From the NCBI GenBank assembly GCA_045592785.1, contig JAZNVL010000035.1, forward strand, positions 10,519-74,518: 64,000 nt of DNA, written 5' to 3'. This stretch comes from RGIG8244 sp045592785 (lineage in GTDB: Bacteria; Verrucomicrobiota; Lentisphaeria; Victivallales; UBA1829). Shown here piece by piece: positions 49,498 to 57,675 of the stretch. Positions within the stretch are counted from its first letter, which is position 1, and each line of letters opens with the position of its first letter. Made by a program: the position numbers and the translations under genes. Below the pieces are notes generated by a model. The model made no database searches and had not been told where the DNA came from. It worked only from the letters and a program-made list of their open reading frames with translations.

Positions 49498-51252
49498 ATG
49501 AACGAAGAATATGATGAAATGCAGCAGCAGTATCAGGAAACAGAAGGCGTTGAATATCAGCAGTCTGTTCCCTATTACCTCCAGAATAACAACATCACAC
49601 TGGATGACTTCAAGAAACATGCAGGCGGACCTCTCCTCTCCCTGGCTGTCCATATCGTCATTCTGATCCTCGCCGCCACCATCGTGGTGACAGAACCGCC
49701 CCAGAAGGAAGCGGAAGAAATTCAGGTGGAAATGACGGAAGTCAACCCGGTCCCGCCTCCGCCGCCTCCGCCGCCGGAACCGGTGCAGGAAATCACAGAA
49801 GTGATCAACCCCACCGCCGTCCCGTTTGAACGTCCCACGATCACCACAGAAGCCGTTTCTCTGACCACCTCGGTGGATAACGTGACGACAGGTTCTGAAA
49901 TGTCCGACGTACCTGCGCCTGCGATCTCTCTTACCGCCACGCCCAGCAATTCCGCATTGAAAATGCCGGGGCTCATGCGGCAGCGTACTGCGGGCGGGAT
50001 CAAATCCAGCTTGAAGATGTACGGCGGGACCCGTCAGGGGGAAGAAGCCGTATTGCGCGCACTGCGTTGGCTGAAGAAGGTGCAGAATGAAGACGGATCC
50101 TGGGGGCCGCCGCGCCCGAATCACCCGGTATCTGTTGCGATCACCTCAGTTGCCACGCTTTCCTTTCTGGCACACGGGGAAACCCCGCAGAGTGAAGAAT
50201 TCGGCGACACGGTTCTGCGTGCATTGAAAAAGATCTCTGCCTGGGCATCCGAAACGAAACCGCCCCGGGCATCTTATGGTACCGGGTATTCCCACGCCAT
50301 GCTGGCATACGCCGTGGCGGAAGGATACGCCATGACCAAGATCCCCATGCTGGAACGCTCCATGAACACGATCATCAATACGATCGTCCAGGGACAGAAT
50401 CACATGGGCAGTTACGACTATTTTTTTGCGAAAACAGTCGCAAAGATCGACCCGAAGACCGGGCAACTGGTCGGCACCGGCAAGCTTGGCGATGCCCGCT
50501 GCGACTTGTCTCTCGCCGGATGGTGTTATCAGGCAATGAAAGCGGCGTACGCGGCAGGCTGTGAAGTGGATGGCCTCTCCAAAGCAATGGAACGCGGTAT
50601 CAAATGTATCCGGACTACAAACTTTGCGGAAAAAGACGGCGGATTCACTTACGTCAACAGTGTCAACGGCAGAGGTGCCGACATCAGTATGACAAGCGTG
50701 GGTACGCTTTGTCTGCAGCTCATGGGTGAAGGCAAATGCAAAGAAGCACGCGCCGGGATGAAGTATCTGGAAAATTACATGTTCGAACTGAACGATGAAC
50801 GCAGTAAACTCACCATGAACTGGAAACATTATGAACGCGCAGGACGTCTCATGGCGTTGTATAACTGGTACTACATGACCCAGGCGATCTTCCAGGGACA
50901 CAGCGGCGACGGCAGAGTGTGGGACAAGTGGAACAAGTCCTTCCGTACCACGCTGACCAAAGAACAGAGCCGGGAAGGTTATTGGGATTCCCCCGTGGTC
51001 AAATACGAACGGGATCCGAATAAACTGAAAAATAACTACGAAGGCAATGAAAACATGGGCGGTTTCGGTCAGGCGGGCAAAGAATACGCCGAATTGAGCC
51101 AGCGGGTCTGGTCCACTTCCATGTGTACCCTCATGCTGGAAGTCTATTACCGGTTCCTGCCCACATTCAAAACCACGGCAGCCGATAATGCACACGGCGG
51201 CGGCGCATCCAGTTCCGAAGAGGAAGAGGACGACGACGATATCTCGCTGTAA
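49498..51252 (+). CDS. TonB-like N-terminus fused to prenyltransferase/squalene-oxidase-type toroid
   Basis: 584 residues. A short cytoplasmic part precedes one TM at about 45-64 (PLLSLAVHIVILILAATIVV) and a proline-rich segment (residues 86-93 all Pro), the arrangement of TonB/GltJ-type anchors. Residues about 170-560 form an alpha/alpha toroid with repeats such as EEAVLRALRWLKKVQNEDGSWG, SHAMLAYAVAEGYAMT, SLAGWCYQAMKAAYAAG and DGGFTYVNS. The C-terminus is acidic (SSEEEEDDDDISL). The toroid fold is the one found in macroglobulin thioester domains. No catalytic DxDD of cyclases is seen. Its position just after the exported macroglobulin suggests a linked envelope role; function unknown. Confidence 0.8.
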   Translation: MNEEYDEMQQQYQETEGVEYQQSVPYYLQNNNITLDDFKKHAGGPLLSLAVHIVILILAATIVVTEPPQKEAEEIQVEMTEVNPVPPPPPPPPEPVQEITEVINPTAVPFERPTITTEAVSLTTSVDNVTTGSEMSDVPAPAISLTATPSNSALKMPGLMRQRTAGGIKSSLKMYGGTRQGEEAVLRALRWLKKVQNEDGSWGPPRPNHPVSVAITSVATLSFLAHGETPQSEEFGDTVLRALKKISAWASETKPPRASYGTGYSHAMLAYAVAEGYAMTKIPMLERSMNTIINTIVQGQNHMGSYDYFFAKTVAKIDPKTGQLVGTGKLGDARCDLSLAGWCYQAMKAAYAAGCEVDGLSKAMERGIKCIRTTNFAEKDGGFTYVNSVNGRGADISMTSVGTLCLQLMGEGKCKEARAGMKYLENYMFELNDERSKLTMNWKHYERAGRLMALYNWYYMTQAIFQGHSGDGRVWDKWNKSFRTTLTKEQSREGYWDSPVVKYERDPNKLKNNYEGNENMGGFGQAGKEYAELSQRVWSTSMCTLMLEVYYRFLPTFKTTAADNAHGGGASSSEEEEDDDDISL

Positions 51253-51301
51253 GAAAGCGGTTTCAACAACCGAAATAAAAACGCGCCGGACATGATTGAA
51301 G

Positions 51302-51344
51302 TGCACCCCAAAAGTTGGACACAACTTTTGAGGTGCATTTTTTA
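51302..51344 (+). terminator. Long terminator hairpin after the toroid gene
   Basis: Sixteen-position stem (51302-51317 with 51322-51337, one mismatch) with a four-base loop, then six to seven T. Each arm resembles the terminal sequence of IS3/IS150-type elements (TGnACCCCAAAAGTTGGACA), so it may derive from abutted IS ends. Confidence 0.8.
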
Positions 51345-51365
51345 TTCCCTTTTCCCCCGACAGGA

Positions 51366-52778
51366 TCATTTCCAGAAATCGGTATCCTCTTTGAGGTTGA
51401 CAGCGGATGCCTTGAATACCGGATTGAGTCCCTGTTTACGCTGGGCAAGATAATCATCCAGCGCACGATATGCCCGGGAACCGATGATAATACACACCGG
51501 AATGTTGATGAACGCCAGAACGCACTGGGAAATATCGGCGATCCCCCAGGCGTAATCCATCTGACTGCCTGCCCCCCAGAAGATAAGCAAGGCACCGATC
51601 AAACGGACCACAACAAGCGTCTTCTTGCCCGGAACCCGTTTGAACAGATAATTCATGCAGTTTTCCACATAGAAGAAGTTGCCCAGCAAAGTGGTGAAGC
51701 AGAAGAGCAGCAGCGCAAATGCAATGAAAATGGGACCGATACTGCCGAATGTGGCGATCATGGATTTCTGCACATAAGGCGCACCCGCATCCGCAGCGGT
51801 AACCGTTGCTTTGGAACCCAAACACATGAATGCGGTGGTGGAGCAGATGATGAGAGTATCGATGAAGACGGAAAGCATCTGCACAAGTCCCTGTTTCACG
51901 GGATGGGAAACATCGGCGGAAGCGGCTGCATTGGGCGCAGACCCGATACCGGCTTCGTTGGAGTAAAGTCCCCGTTTCATCCCCAACATGATCACGGATC
52001 CGGCAAAACCGCCGAAGATCGCTTTGAAATCAAATGCACTGTTGAAAATGGTCACGAACATACCCGGCAGACGGGAGTAGTTGATCCCCATTGCGATCAG
52101 AGCAAACAGGATATACAGCACGCCCATCAGGGGGACCAGGATCGCAGTGGTACGGACAACGAGGCGTCCGCCGCCCATGATACAGATGAAGAAACATACG
52201 GCGATCACGGCACCGATATACCAGCATGTGTTGCTGTCGTAAAAAGAGAATCCGGAAAATGCACTCTGCAGGTTGTAGGAGGCAAGCATGTTGTACCCGA
52301 CCCCGTATGTGAAGATCAGAGCCAGCGTGAAGATCACAGCCAGCAGACGGGATTTCAGTGTGGATTCGATGTAATACGCAGGTCCGCCGTAACTGGATCC
52401 ATCGGCAGCGCGGCGTTTGTAGATCTGGGCGAGCGTGGATTCCACAAATGCAGATGCGCCACCGATGACCGCACAAAGCCACATCCAGAACACCGCACCC
52501 GGTCCGCCACTGCAGATCGCAACGGAAACACCGATGATGTTGCCGGACCCTACACGGGAGGCAGTGGAAACCATCAATGCGCCGAAGGAGGAGACCTGTC
52601 CGGGAGCATCGGGCTTTTCGAAGGTGAATTTCAATGTTTCAATCAATCGCGCCTGGATCAAACGGGTGCGGAGTGTGAAATAAAGTCCGCCGGCAAGCAG
52701 CAAGACAGCCAGAGGCCAGTTGGTCAGGTACATCAGACCATTATAGATGCTGTTCAGTACATCGGTAATCAAATTCAT
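51366..52778 (-). CDS. Sodium:alanine/glycine symporter (AGCS family)
   Basis: A 470-residue polytopic transporter with about 11 TMs. GGLYFTLRTRLIQARLIETLKF is the family start, SSFGALMVSTASRVGSGNIIGVSVAICSGGPGAVFWMW is the AGCS core with the GxGNI(I/V)GV motif, and FVESTLAQIYK, GGPAYYIES and LYSNEAGIGSAPNAAASADVSHPVKQG are conserved. It imports alanine or glycine with Na+. Start at 52778 is preferred because AAGGA lies six bases upstream; two codons earlier there is an ATG with no spacing. The promoter is TTGCTT-16-TATATT at 52832-52859. No partner gene is adjacent. Confidence 0.92.
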   Translation of the reverse strand: MNLITDVLNSIYNGLMYLTNWPLAVLLLAGGLYFTLRTRLIQARLIETLKFTFEKPDAPGQVSSFGALMVSTASRVGSGNIIGVSVAICSGGPGAVFWMWLCAVIGGASAFVESTLAQIYKRRAADGSSYGGPAYYIESTLKSRLLAVIFTLALIFTYGVGYNMLASYNLQSAFSGFSFYDSNTCWYIGAVIAVCFFICIMGGGRLVVRTTAILVPLMGVLYILFALIAMGINYSRLPGMFVTIFNSAFDFKAIFGGFAGSVIMLGMKRGLYSNEAGIGSAPNAAASADVSHPVKQGLVQMLSVFIDTLIICSTTAFMCLGSKATVTAADAGAPYVQKSMIATFGSIGPIFIAFALLLFCFTTLLGNFFYVENCMNYLFKRVPGKKTLVVVRLIGALLIFWGAGSQMDYAWGIADISQCVLAFINIPVCIIIGSRAYRALDDYLAQRKQGLNPVFKASAVNLKEDTDFWK

Positions 52779-52831
52779 GATCATTCCTTGGTTTTATTAT
52801 GTTAAAATTAAAAAAAATACAAGAAGTGAAA

Positions 52832-52859
52832 AATATAGCACAAAAATCAGAAAAAGCAA
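52832..52859 (-). promoter_or_regulatory. Promoter of the AGCS symporter gene
   Basis: Minus strand: TTGCTT at 52854-52859, 16-base spacer, TATATT at 52832-52837. It lies just beyond the terminator of the upstream minus-strand gene. Confidence 0.65.
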
Positions 52860-52867
52860 ATTCGAAA

Positions 52868-52907
52868 GCAAAAAAAACGGCTGCAAAACCTGCGTTCTGC
52901 AACCGTT
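52868..52907 (-). terminator. Terminator of the second Pro/His-rich protein gene
   Basis: Minus strand: ten-base stem (52898-52907 with 52876-52885, one G-T pair), 12-base loop, then about ten T (complement of 52868-52877). Confidence 0.75.
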
Positions 52908-52928
52908 TGTGTATCGGGTTCAATGACG

Positions 52929-53504
52929 TCAACGACGTCCGCCACGATGATGTCCGCCGCCATGTCCGTCACGCGGTATTGCTTTTCCGCCTTTTCCACC
53001 ACCATGGGGCGGAGGCGGTGTGGCATGATGCCGGGGCGCAGGCTTGGGATTGTGTCCATGATGTCTGGGCGGTGCAGGCGGAGCTGGCCGTCTGGGATCC
53101 GGACGCCATGCGGGGGGTCTGGGCGGTCTGGGGCCGGGATCACCCCAATACCAGGTGGAGTTCCAATAATACCAGCCATTATAGCAGGGAACCCAATATC
53201 CGTTATACCAGCCGTAGGAGTATGTGGGAACGACCACAGGCGGGGGTGGGGGCGGAGGCGGCGGAGGAGGAGCAACCACGACGGGAGCGGGCGGAGGCGG
53301 GGGTGGCGGGGGTGGCGGAGTGACAACGACCGTGGGGCCGCCGGTCAGGACATTGAGTGATGCACCGACAAGGTTCACGATATCGGTAGCAAGCCTGACC
53401 CCCTCCCCTTTATCGCGATGGTGATGATGCGGCGGTCTGGCGTAAAGAGCAGTTCCCGTCAATACGATCAGACATCCCGACAAAGCGATTATTTTTTTCT
53501 TCAT
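52929..53504 (-). CDS. Secreted Pro/His/Gly-rich protein, paralogue of 22870-23214
   Basis: 191 residues. A Sec signal (MKKKIIALSGCLIVLTGTALYA) leads to a His cluster (RPPHHHHRDKG), the motif RLATDIVNLVGASLNVLTGG shared with the smaller paralogue, two proline runs of 10-11 residues and a Tyr/Trp-rich core (SYGWYNGYWVPCYNGWYYWN). The end is a long Pro/Arg/His/Gly tail. The added aromatic core is the main difference from the first copy. It resembles no family I know; a metal-binding or wall-associated surface protein is possible. Start chosen at 53504 with a perfect AAAGGAG; an upstream in-frame start lies at the -35. It has a promoter (53555-53582) and a terminator of its own. Confidence 0.75.
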   Translation of the reverse strand: MKKKIIALSGCLIVLTGTALYARPPHHHHRDKGEGVRLATDIVNLVGASLNVLTGGPTVVVTPPPPPPPPPPAPVVVAPPPPPPPPPPPVVVPTYSYGWYNGYWVPCYNGWYYWNSTWYWGDPGPRPPRPPAWRPDPRRPAPPAPPRHHGHNPKPAPRHHATPPPPHGGGKGGKAIPRDGHGGGHHRGGRR

Positions 53505-53554
53505 GCTGAATTCTCCTTTGTTGCTTGGTAAACAAAATTCAGTTCTCTCACTGT

Positions 53555-53582
53555 ACAATAGCATAGTGGATGGGATTGTCAA
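53555..53582 (-). promoter_or_regulatory. Promoter of the second Pro/His-rich protein gene
   Basis: Minus strand: TTGACA at 53577-53582, 16-base spacer, TATTGT at 53555-53560. Confidence 0.65.
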
Positions 53583-53622
53583 GCACCATAAAATAAAAAA
53601 AACAAAAAAAACAATTCAATGG

Positions 53623-53650
53623 TTGCTTTTTTTCTTTTGCAGGATATATT
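53623..53650 (+). promoter_or_regulatory. Promoter of the SGNH hydrolase gene
   Basis: TTGCTT at 53623-53628, 16-base spacer, TATATT at 53645-53650. AGAAGGA lies about ten bases before the ATG at 53686. Confidence 0.65.
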
Positions 53651-53685
53651 TTCCCATCCAACAAACTTTACAGAAGGATTTTATT

Positions 53686-54360
53686 ATGAAACTCAAAGAC
53701 AATCAACGTTTCGTCATGATCGGCGATTCCGTTACCGATGCAGGTCGCGCAAGAAATGGGGATGCCCCCTCCGAAGGGCTCTTCGAACCGCTGGGAAAAG
53801 GATATCCCCATGTGATCTCCGGACTTCTTGCGGCGGTTTACCCGGAACTCATGCTCCGCATCACCAATGTGGGAAACAGCGGCAACAACATCCGCAATCT
53901 CCGTGACAGATGGCAGCGTGATGTGCTGGACCTGAAACCGGACTGGCTTTCCATCATGATCGGGATCAACGACGTGTGGCGGCAGTACGATATACCCCAG
54001 ATGCCGGAATGTGGCGTCCCTGTGGAGGAATACGAAGAAATTCTGGAGGAACTGGTGGCAAAAACGCTGCCCACCCTCTCCGGCGGAATGATCCTCATGA
54101 CCCCGTACTACATCGAACCCTCCGCCGAAGACTGGATGCGGGCGAAAATGGATGAGTACGGCGCAGCATGCCGTCGCGTTGCGGAACGTCACCCCGAAGT
54201 GTATTTCATTGATATTCAGGCAGAATTCAATGCCATGCTGAAATACAGACACTCTTCATTCTATGCGTGGGACCGGGTACATCCCAACGTTTACGGACAT
54301 ACCCGTATCGCCCGTGCGATCCTGAACGTGCTTGATTTCGATTTCAATCACAACATGTGA
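53686..54360 (+). CDS. SGNH/GDSL-family hydrolase
   Basis: A 224-residue SGNH esterase. Block I is MIGDSVTDAG with the nucleophile Ser, block II NVGNSGNNIRNL, block III MIGINDVWR and block V WDRVHPNVYGH with Asp and His. The sequence fits the rhamnogalacturonan acetylesterase-like or TesA-like subgroup; most such enzymes deacylate sugars or lipids. There is no signal peptide, so it is cytoplasmic. Its 3' end overlaps the convergent glycerol-1-phosphate dehydrogenase gene by 13 bases. With the esterase at 29897, it is the second probable sugar deacetylase in the window. Confidence 0.88.
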   Translation: MKLKDNQRFVMIGDSVTDAGRARNGDAPSEGLFEPLGKGYPHVISGLLAAVYPELMLRITNVGNSGNNIRNLRDRWQRDVLDLKPDWLSIMIGINDVWRQYDIPQMPECGVPVEEYEEILEELVAKTLPTLSGGMILMTPYYIEPSAEDWMRAKMDEYGAACRRVAERHPEVYFIDIQAEFNAMLKYRHSSFYAWDRVHPNVYGHTRIARAILNVLDFDFNHNM

Positions 54361-55652
54361 CGTTTCACATATTCCACGGCTTCCGCCAGAAGTCCGGCTT
54401 CCTGCAACAGGTCCAGGGCCGTATAACGGATCCGGATCAGCTGTGCGGTAAAGATGGCGTGAATGAATTGTTCCCTGCTCAACCCGATCTCTTCCGGCGT
54501 GGTTGGGCAGGACGCTTTTTTCATAAGGTCGCACAGCTCGTTGTAAGGAAGATTCTGTTCCCGGATCTTTCTGCGGATCGTTTCCCATTTTTCCGCGATC
54601 TCTTTTCTGCGGGCGGCAAGCTCATCGCCCGTGAGAAATTTTGACATGGCGGTTTTTTTGGCGTTATCACCGTAACAATTCAATTTCAGAAGTTCATCCA
54701 CTTCCTGTTCCCGTTCTTCCATCGTTTGGGGCGGCAATACGTTCCCCGCCACACTGTCCCAGGGGTGTTCCGCAATGTATTCATGCAGAAGTGTGCAAGC
54801 CAAAGTCCCGATGCCCACTTTGAACCCGTGAGAGACATCTTCCCCGCGATACTGCAAGCCCTCCATTTCCCAGACATGACTCATGAGATGTTCCGCCCCG
54901 GATGCAGGACGGCTGTCATTCATCATCTGCATCCCGTATCCGGTATTGGCCAGACCGGCAAAGATGCGCTGCATGTCATCGGGATGGGTGACCTGGTCGC
55001 GCAGGGGGACCTGAATGAGTTCCCATATCTCCGGGCGGATCGGAGTCTGACCGAGCTGATCCGCAATGATCCAGTCGGAACCGGCGGGGACTTTTGCCAG
55101 CAGATCGGCATAGCCGGCAGCAAACATTTCCCCGGGTGCAGTGGCGAGGATCCCGGTATCAGCACAGATCGCCCGGGGCGCAGGACAGGGCACGGTCATT
55201 TTGAATCCGTCCACGGTCATAGCCGCCCCGGCGGAAGTGTACCCATCCACGGAACACGCAGTCGGCACGCAGAGATACGGCACGTTATTGGCACCGCCGA
55301 CGCATTTGACCATGTCATTGATCACGCCGGATCCCACGGCAACGGGGATGGCATTTTCCGGCATCCGTTTTGCGAGAAGAAGTGCTTCGGCATAAACGGG
55401 ATGCAAACGTGGTGTACCGGGATAGACAAAGGGTTCCGCGGGGTTCAAGCCATCATTCTGAAACAACTGAAATGCTTTTTCACCGGCGACCCGCCAGGTA
55501 TTGTCATCGGCGACGATCCACGGAGTTTTTCCGGGGAACTCCTGCCGGAAGAATTCAGACAGACGCAACAGTGCGTCTTCCCCCAACAGAAAACGTTTCG
55601 TTGAAATACCTTCCGGCATTTTGACATAATCGGCTTTACAGAATCCTGCCAT
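54348..55652 (-). CDS. sn-Glycerol-1-phosphate dehydrogenase (AraM/EgsA family)
   Basis: A 434-residue metal-dependent iron-alcohol-dehydrogenase-fold enzyme. IPVAVGSGVINDMVK is the NAD-binding glycine motif, VPTACSVDGYTSAGAAM follows, and MNDSRPASGAEHLMSHVWEM supplies the metal-ligand His residues with EDVSHGFKVGIG. In archaea and in Bacillus AraM this family makes sn-glycerol 1-phosphate from dihydroxyacetone phosphate. The start at 55652 has AGGAG eight bases upstream. In a Gram-negative-like bacterium the product could feed a polyprenylglycerol ether pathway, but no GGGP synthase (PcrB) gene is in the window. Promoter TTGAAA-17-TATATT at 55702-55730. Confidence 0.82.
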   Translation of the reverse strand: MAGFCKADYVKMPEGISTKRFLLGEDALLRLSEFFRQEFPGKTPWIVADDNTWRVAGEKAFQLFQNDGLNPAEPFVYPGTPRLHPVYAEALLLAKRMPENAIPVAVGSGVINDMVKCVGGANNVPYLCVPTACSVDGYTSAGAAMTVDGFKMTVPCPAPRAICADTGILATAPGEMFAAGYADLLAKVPAGSDWIIADQLGQTPIRPEIWELIQVPLRDQVTHPDDMQRIFAGLANTGYGMQMMNDSRPASGAEHLMSHVWEMEGLQYRGEDVSHGFKVGIGTLACTLLHEYIAEHPWDSVAGNVLPPQTMEEREQEVDELLKLNCYGDNAKKTAMSKFLTGDELAARRKEIAEKWETIRRKIREQNLPYNELCDLMKKASCPTTPEEIGLSREQFIHAIFTAQLIRIRYTALDLLQEAGLLAEAVEYVKRHML

Positions 55653-55701
55653 GACAACTTCTCCTGAACAAGTTTAGTTTTACGAAACACTATGCTTAAC
55701 T

Positions 55702-55730
55702 AATATACTTCCGGATCGGAGTTATTTCAA
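55702..55730 (-). promoter_or_regulatory. Promoter of the glycerol-1-phosphate dehydrogenase gene
   Basis: Minus strand: TTGAAA at 55725-55730, 17-base spacer, TATATT at 55702-55707. Confidence 0.55.
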
Positions 55731-55781
55731 GAGACGGGGGAGTTTTTTTCAGAGAAAAACGCAGTTTTTTGTGATTTCGGT

Positions 55782-55810
55782 TTGCGCAATGGGGAAAATG
55801 GTATTATATT
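55782..55810 (+). promoter_or_regulatory. Promoter of the lipoprotein-yicC-cysE cluster
   Basis: TTGCGC at 55782-55787, 17-base spacer, TATATT at 55805-55810; the ATG at 55853 follows AAAGGA. Confidence 0.5.
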
Positions 55811-55852
55811 ACGGGAATAATGGAAAAAAAATGCCTTTGGAAAGGATATGAG

Positions 55853-56758
55853 ATGAAAAAATTGTTATACCTTGCCGCTGTTGCGATCGCAGGGATCGTT
55901 TGCGGATGCCGCAGTGATTATTCGGAAAGCGCAGTGGAAAAAGCGCGTACGTTCGCCCTGGAAAACCTGCGCGGGATATCTGCAACACAGATGGAATTTG
56001 TGAAATTCACCCAGCCCGAGATCTATGAAAATGTGATCTTCCCCCGTTATGTCACCGAACAGAGCAAAATCGGACATATCAAAATGGAAGACCCCAAGGA
56101 CTTCCCCATTGCCCCGCATCAGGACCTGATGCACAGCTGTGTTGTGTGGTCCCCGCCGGATCTGGATGCCAAGATCGTGGTGGTGGGCGATGGTGAACGC
56201 AATATGCTCTTCTGGAGTCCGAAACGGGTTCTGGTCAAGAAGTTCCTTCCCTCCGATGTGGCGTACACGGCAGCAGTGAACAGTTGTGTTGCGTATGCCA
56301 TGAGCAACATGTTGTATTTAAGCACCGCAGAACGGAACCGGATCCGTTTTTCCGAACCGGCGGAGATTCGTTTCACCAAACTGCCTTTGATCCAGCCGGT
56401 AGATAAAAAGGCGGGAAAATCGGATTGGGAACTGTATCTGATGGAGCTGGAAGAACCGGAAAAAGAAAAATATCAGCTTTCTCTCATGTGGAAAGGCGAC
56501 AAAGAAGAAGACCGCATCATCTTCACCGGCTTGACTGCCAGCGGTACGCTTTCCGGTTGGAGACTGGAAACGGCGGAGCACATGAAGGCATCGAAATATG
56601 AAAAATATCTGCTCACAGATGCGGAGATCAAAGGGATCCGGATCGCACCGTCTGCGGAACCGGTCCTGGTGCATCCGAAAGCGGGAAAAATCGATCGCGG
56701 TGCAGAAAAGGCTTCTCCGGATAAGCCCGCAGCACGCGGCAGTGTGATTTATCACTGA
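55853..56758 (+). CDS. Hypothetical lipoprotein
   Basis: 301 residues. The N-terminus MKKLLYLAAVAIAGIVCGC is a lipoprotein-type signal with a Cys-Gly-Cys at the end; the second Cys is the likely lipidation site. The mature part is mixed alpha/beta with a lysine/glutamate-rich middle (MELEEPEKEKYQLSLMWKGDKEEDR) and a charged C-terminal tail. I recognise no domain. I set the start at 55853, with AAAGGA eight to ten bases upstream, in place of an in-frame ATG 33 bases earlier. It is the first gene before yicC, cysE, yggS, rpoN and the GT-C-like gene, all in one direction, so it may head an operon; 16 bases separate it from yicC. Confidence 0.6.
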   Translation: MKKLLYLAAVAIAGIVCGCRSDYSESAVEKARTFALENLRGISATQMEFVKFTQPEIYENVIFPRYVTEQSKIGHIKMEDPKDFPIAPHQDLMHSCVVWSPPDLDAKIVVVGDGERNMLFWSPKRVLVKKFLPSDVAYTAAVNSCVAYAMSNMLYLSTAERNRIRFSEPAEIRFTKLPLIQPVDKKAGKSDWELYLMELEEPEKEKYQLSLMWKGDKEEDRIIFTGLTASGTLSGWRLETAEHMKASKYEKYLLTDAEIKGIRIAPSAEPVLVHPKAGKIDRGAEKASPDKPAARGSVIYH

Positions 56759-56774
56759 TACAGGGGGGACGCAC

Positions 56775-57662
56775 ATGAAAAGTATGACAGGATTCGGCAG
56801 TGCCCAGTGCGGCAGCGAAAAAGCTGCGATCACATTCCGGGCGGAAATCTCCAGTATCAACCGGAAACAGTTCGAACTGAAATGTTCCCTCCCCCGGGAG
56901 GTTTCAGTCTACGAAAATATCTTGCGTAATGTCATATCCTCCCGGATCTCACGCGGATCTCTTCTGCTCCGGGTGGAAATGATCCCGTTTCAGAGCACAA
57001 CGGAATCCGCCGGGTCATACGACCTGTCATTGGCGGAACGTTATGCGATGATGGCGAAGGCATTGCAGCAGAAATGCGGCCTTGCCTCCTTCACGGATGC
57101 CGTTGCCGTCTTTCAGATCCCGGGCATCGCAGAAGCCGTGGGCGAATCTCTCATCAACAGCGAGACCGAAGCATTGATCCGGCAGGTCACGGAACAGGCG
57201 GTCGAAAATCTTATTGCCATGCGTACGGCAGAGGGCGAACGCCTCAAAGCGGACCTGCAAGCCCGGATCGCATTTCTGGAATCCACGCTGACGGAGATCG
57301 AACCTTACGCCCAGGGACTGCCCAAGGTCCAATACGAAAAACTCATCGCAAGAGTCCGGGAAGCCGGATTCCTCGCCGATCCTTCAGACGAACGGTTCCT
57401 CCGGGAACTGGTCATCTTCACCGACAAGTGTGACGTGACTGAAGAATTCGTGCGGTTGAAAAGCCATTTCGTTCACTTCCGCAGCGTGATGGAACAGGAA
57501 AACGAACCGGGCGGAAGAACACTTGACTTCATCACGCAGGAAATCTTCCGGGAAGTGAATACCCTGGGAAACAAGGCACCGGTCCCCGCGATCTCCAAGC
57601 GCATCGTGATGATGAAAACGGAAGTGGAAAAAATCCGCGAACAAGTACAGAACATTGAATAA
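56775..57662 (+). CDS. yicC: YicC family endoribonuclease
   Basis: A 295-residue YicC protein. The N-terminus MKSMTGFGSAQ and ISSINRKQFELKCSLPREVSVYEN match the YicC_N domain; the C-terminal DUF1732 domain carries KLIARVREAG, DKCDVTEEFVRLKSHFVHF and FITQEIFREVNTLGNKA, near-invariant in the family. YicC proteins are reported to act as metal-dependent ribonucleases on RNA including small RNAs. It is normally next to gmk, but gmk is not here; cysE follows 13 bases later. The start ATG at 56775 is preceded by GGGGGA. Confidence 0.9.
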   Translation: MKSMTGFGSAQCGSEKAAITFRAEISSINRKQFELKCSLPREVSVYENILRNVISSRISRGSLLLRVEMIPFQSTTESAGSYDLSLAERYAMMAKALQQKCGLASFTDAVAVFQIPGIAEAVGESLINSETEALIRQVTEQAVENLIAMRTAEGERLKADLQARIAFLESTLTEIEPYAQGLPKVQYEKLIARVREAGFLADPSDERFLRELVIFTDKCDVTEEFVRLKSHFVHFRSVMEQENEPGGRTLDFITQEIFREVNTLGNKAPVPAISKRIVMMKTEVEKIREQVQNIE

Positions 57663-57675
57663 CACAGGAAACGCT

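Noticed and set aside
51315..52805. Open frame of 496 codons opposite the AGCS symporter
   Set aside because: Antisense shadow of a well-conserved transporter; composition is His/Asp/Gln-rich without domains and it starts in the terminator hairpin.
53230..53335. GGC/GGT-rich simple repeat as a microsatellite element
   Set aside because: It is explained by two coded proline runs of the secreted Pro/His-rich protein read on the minus strand.
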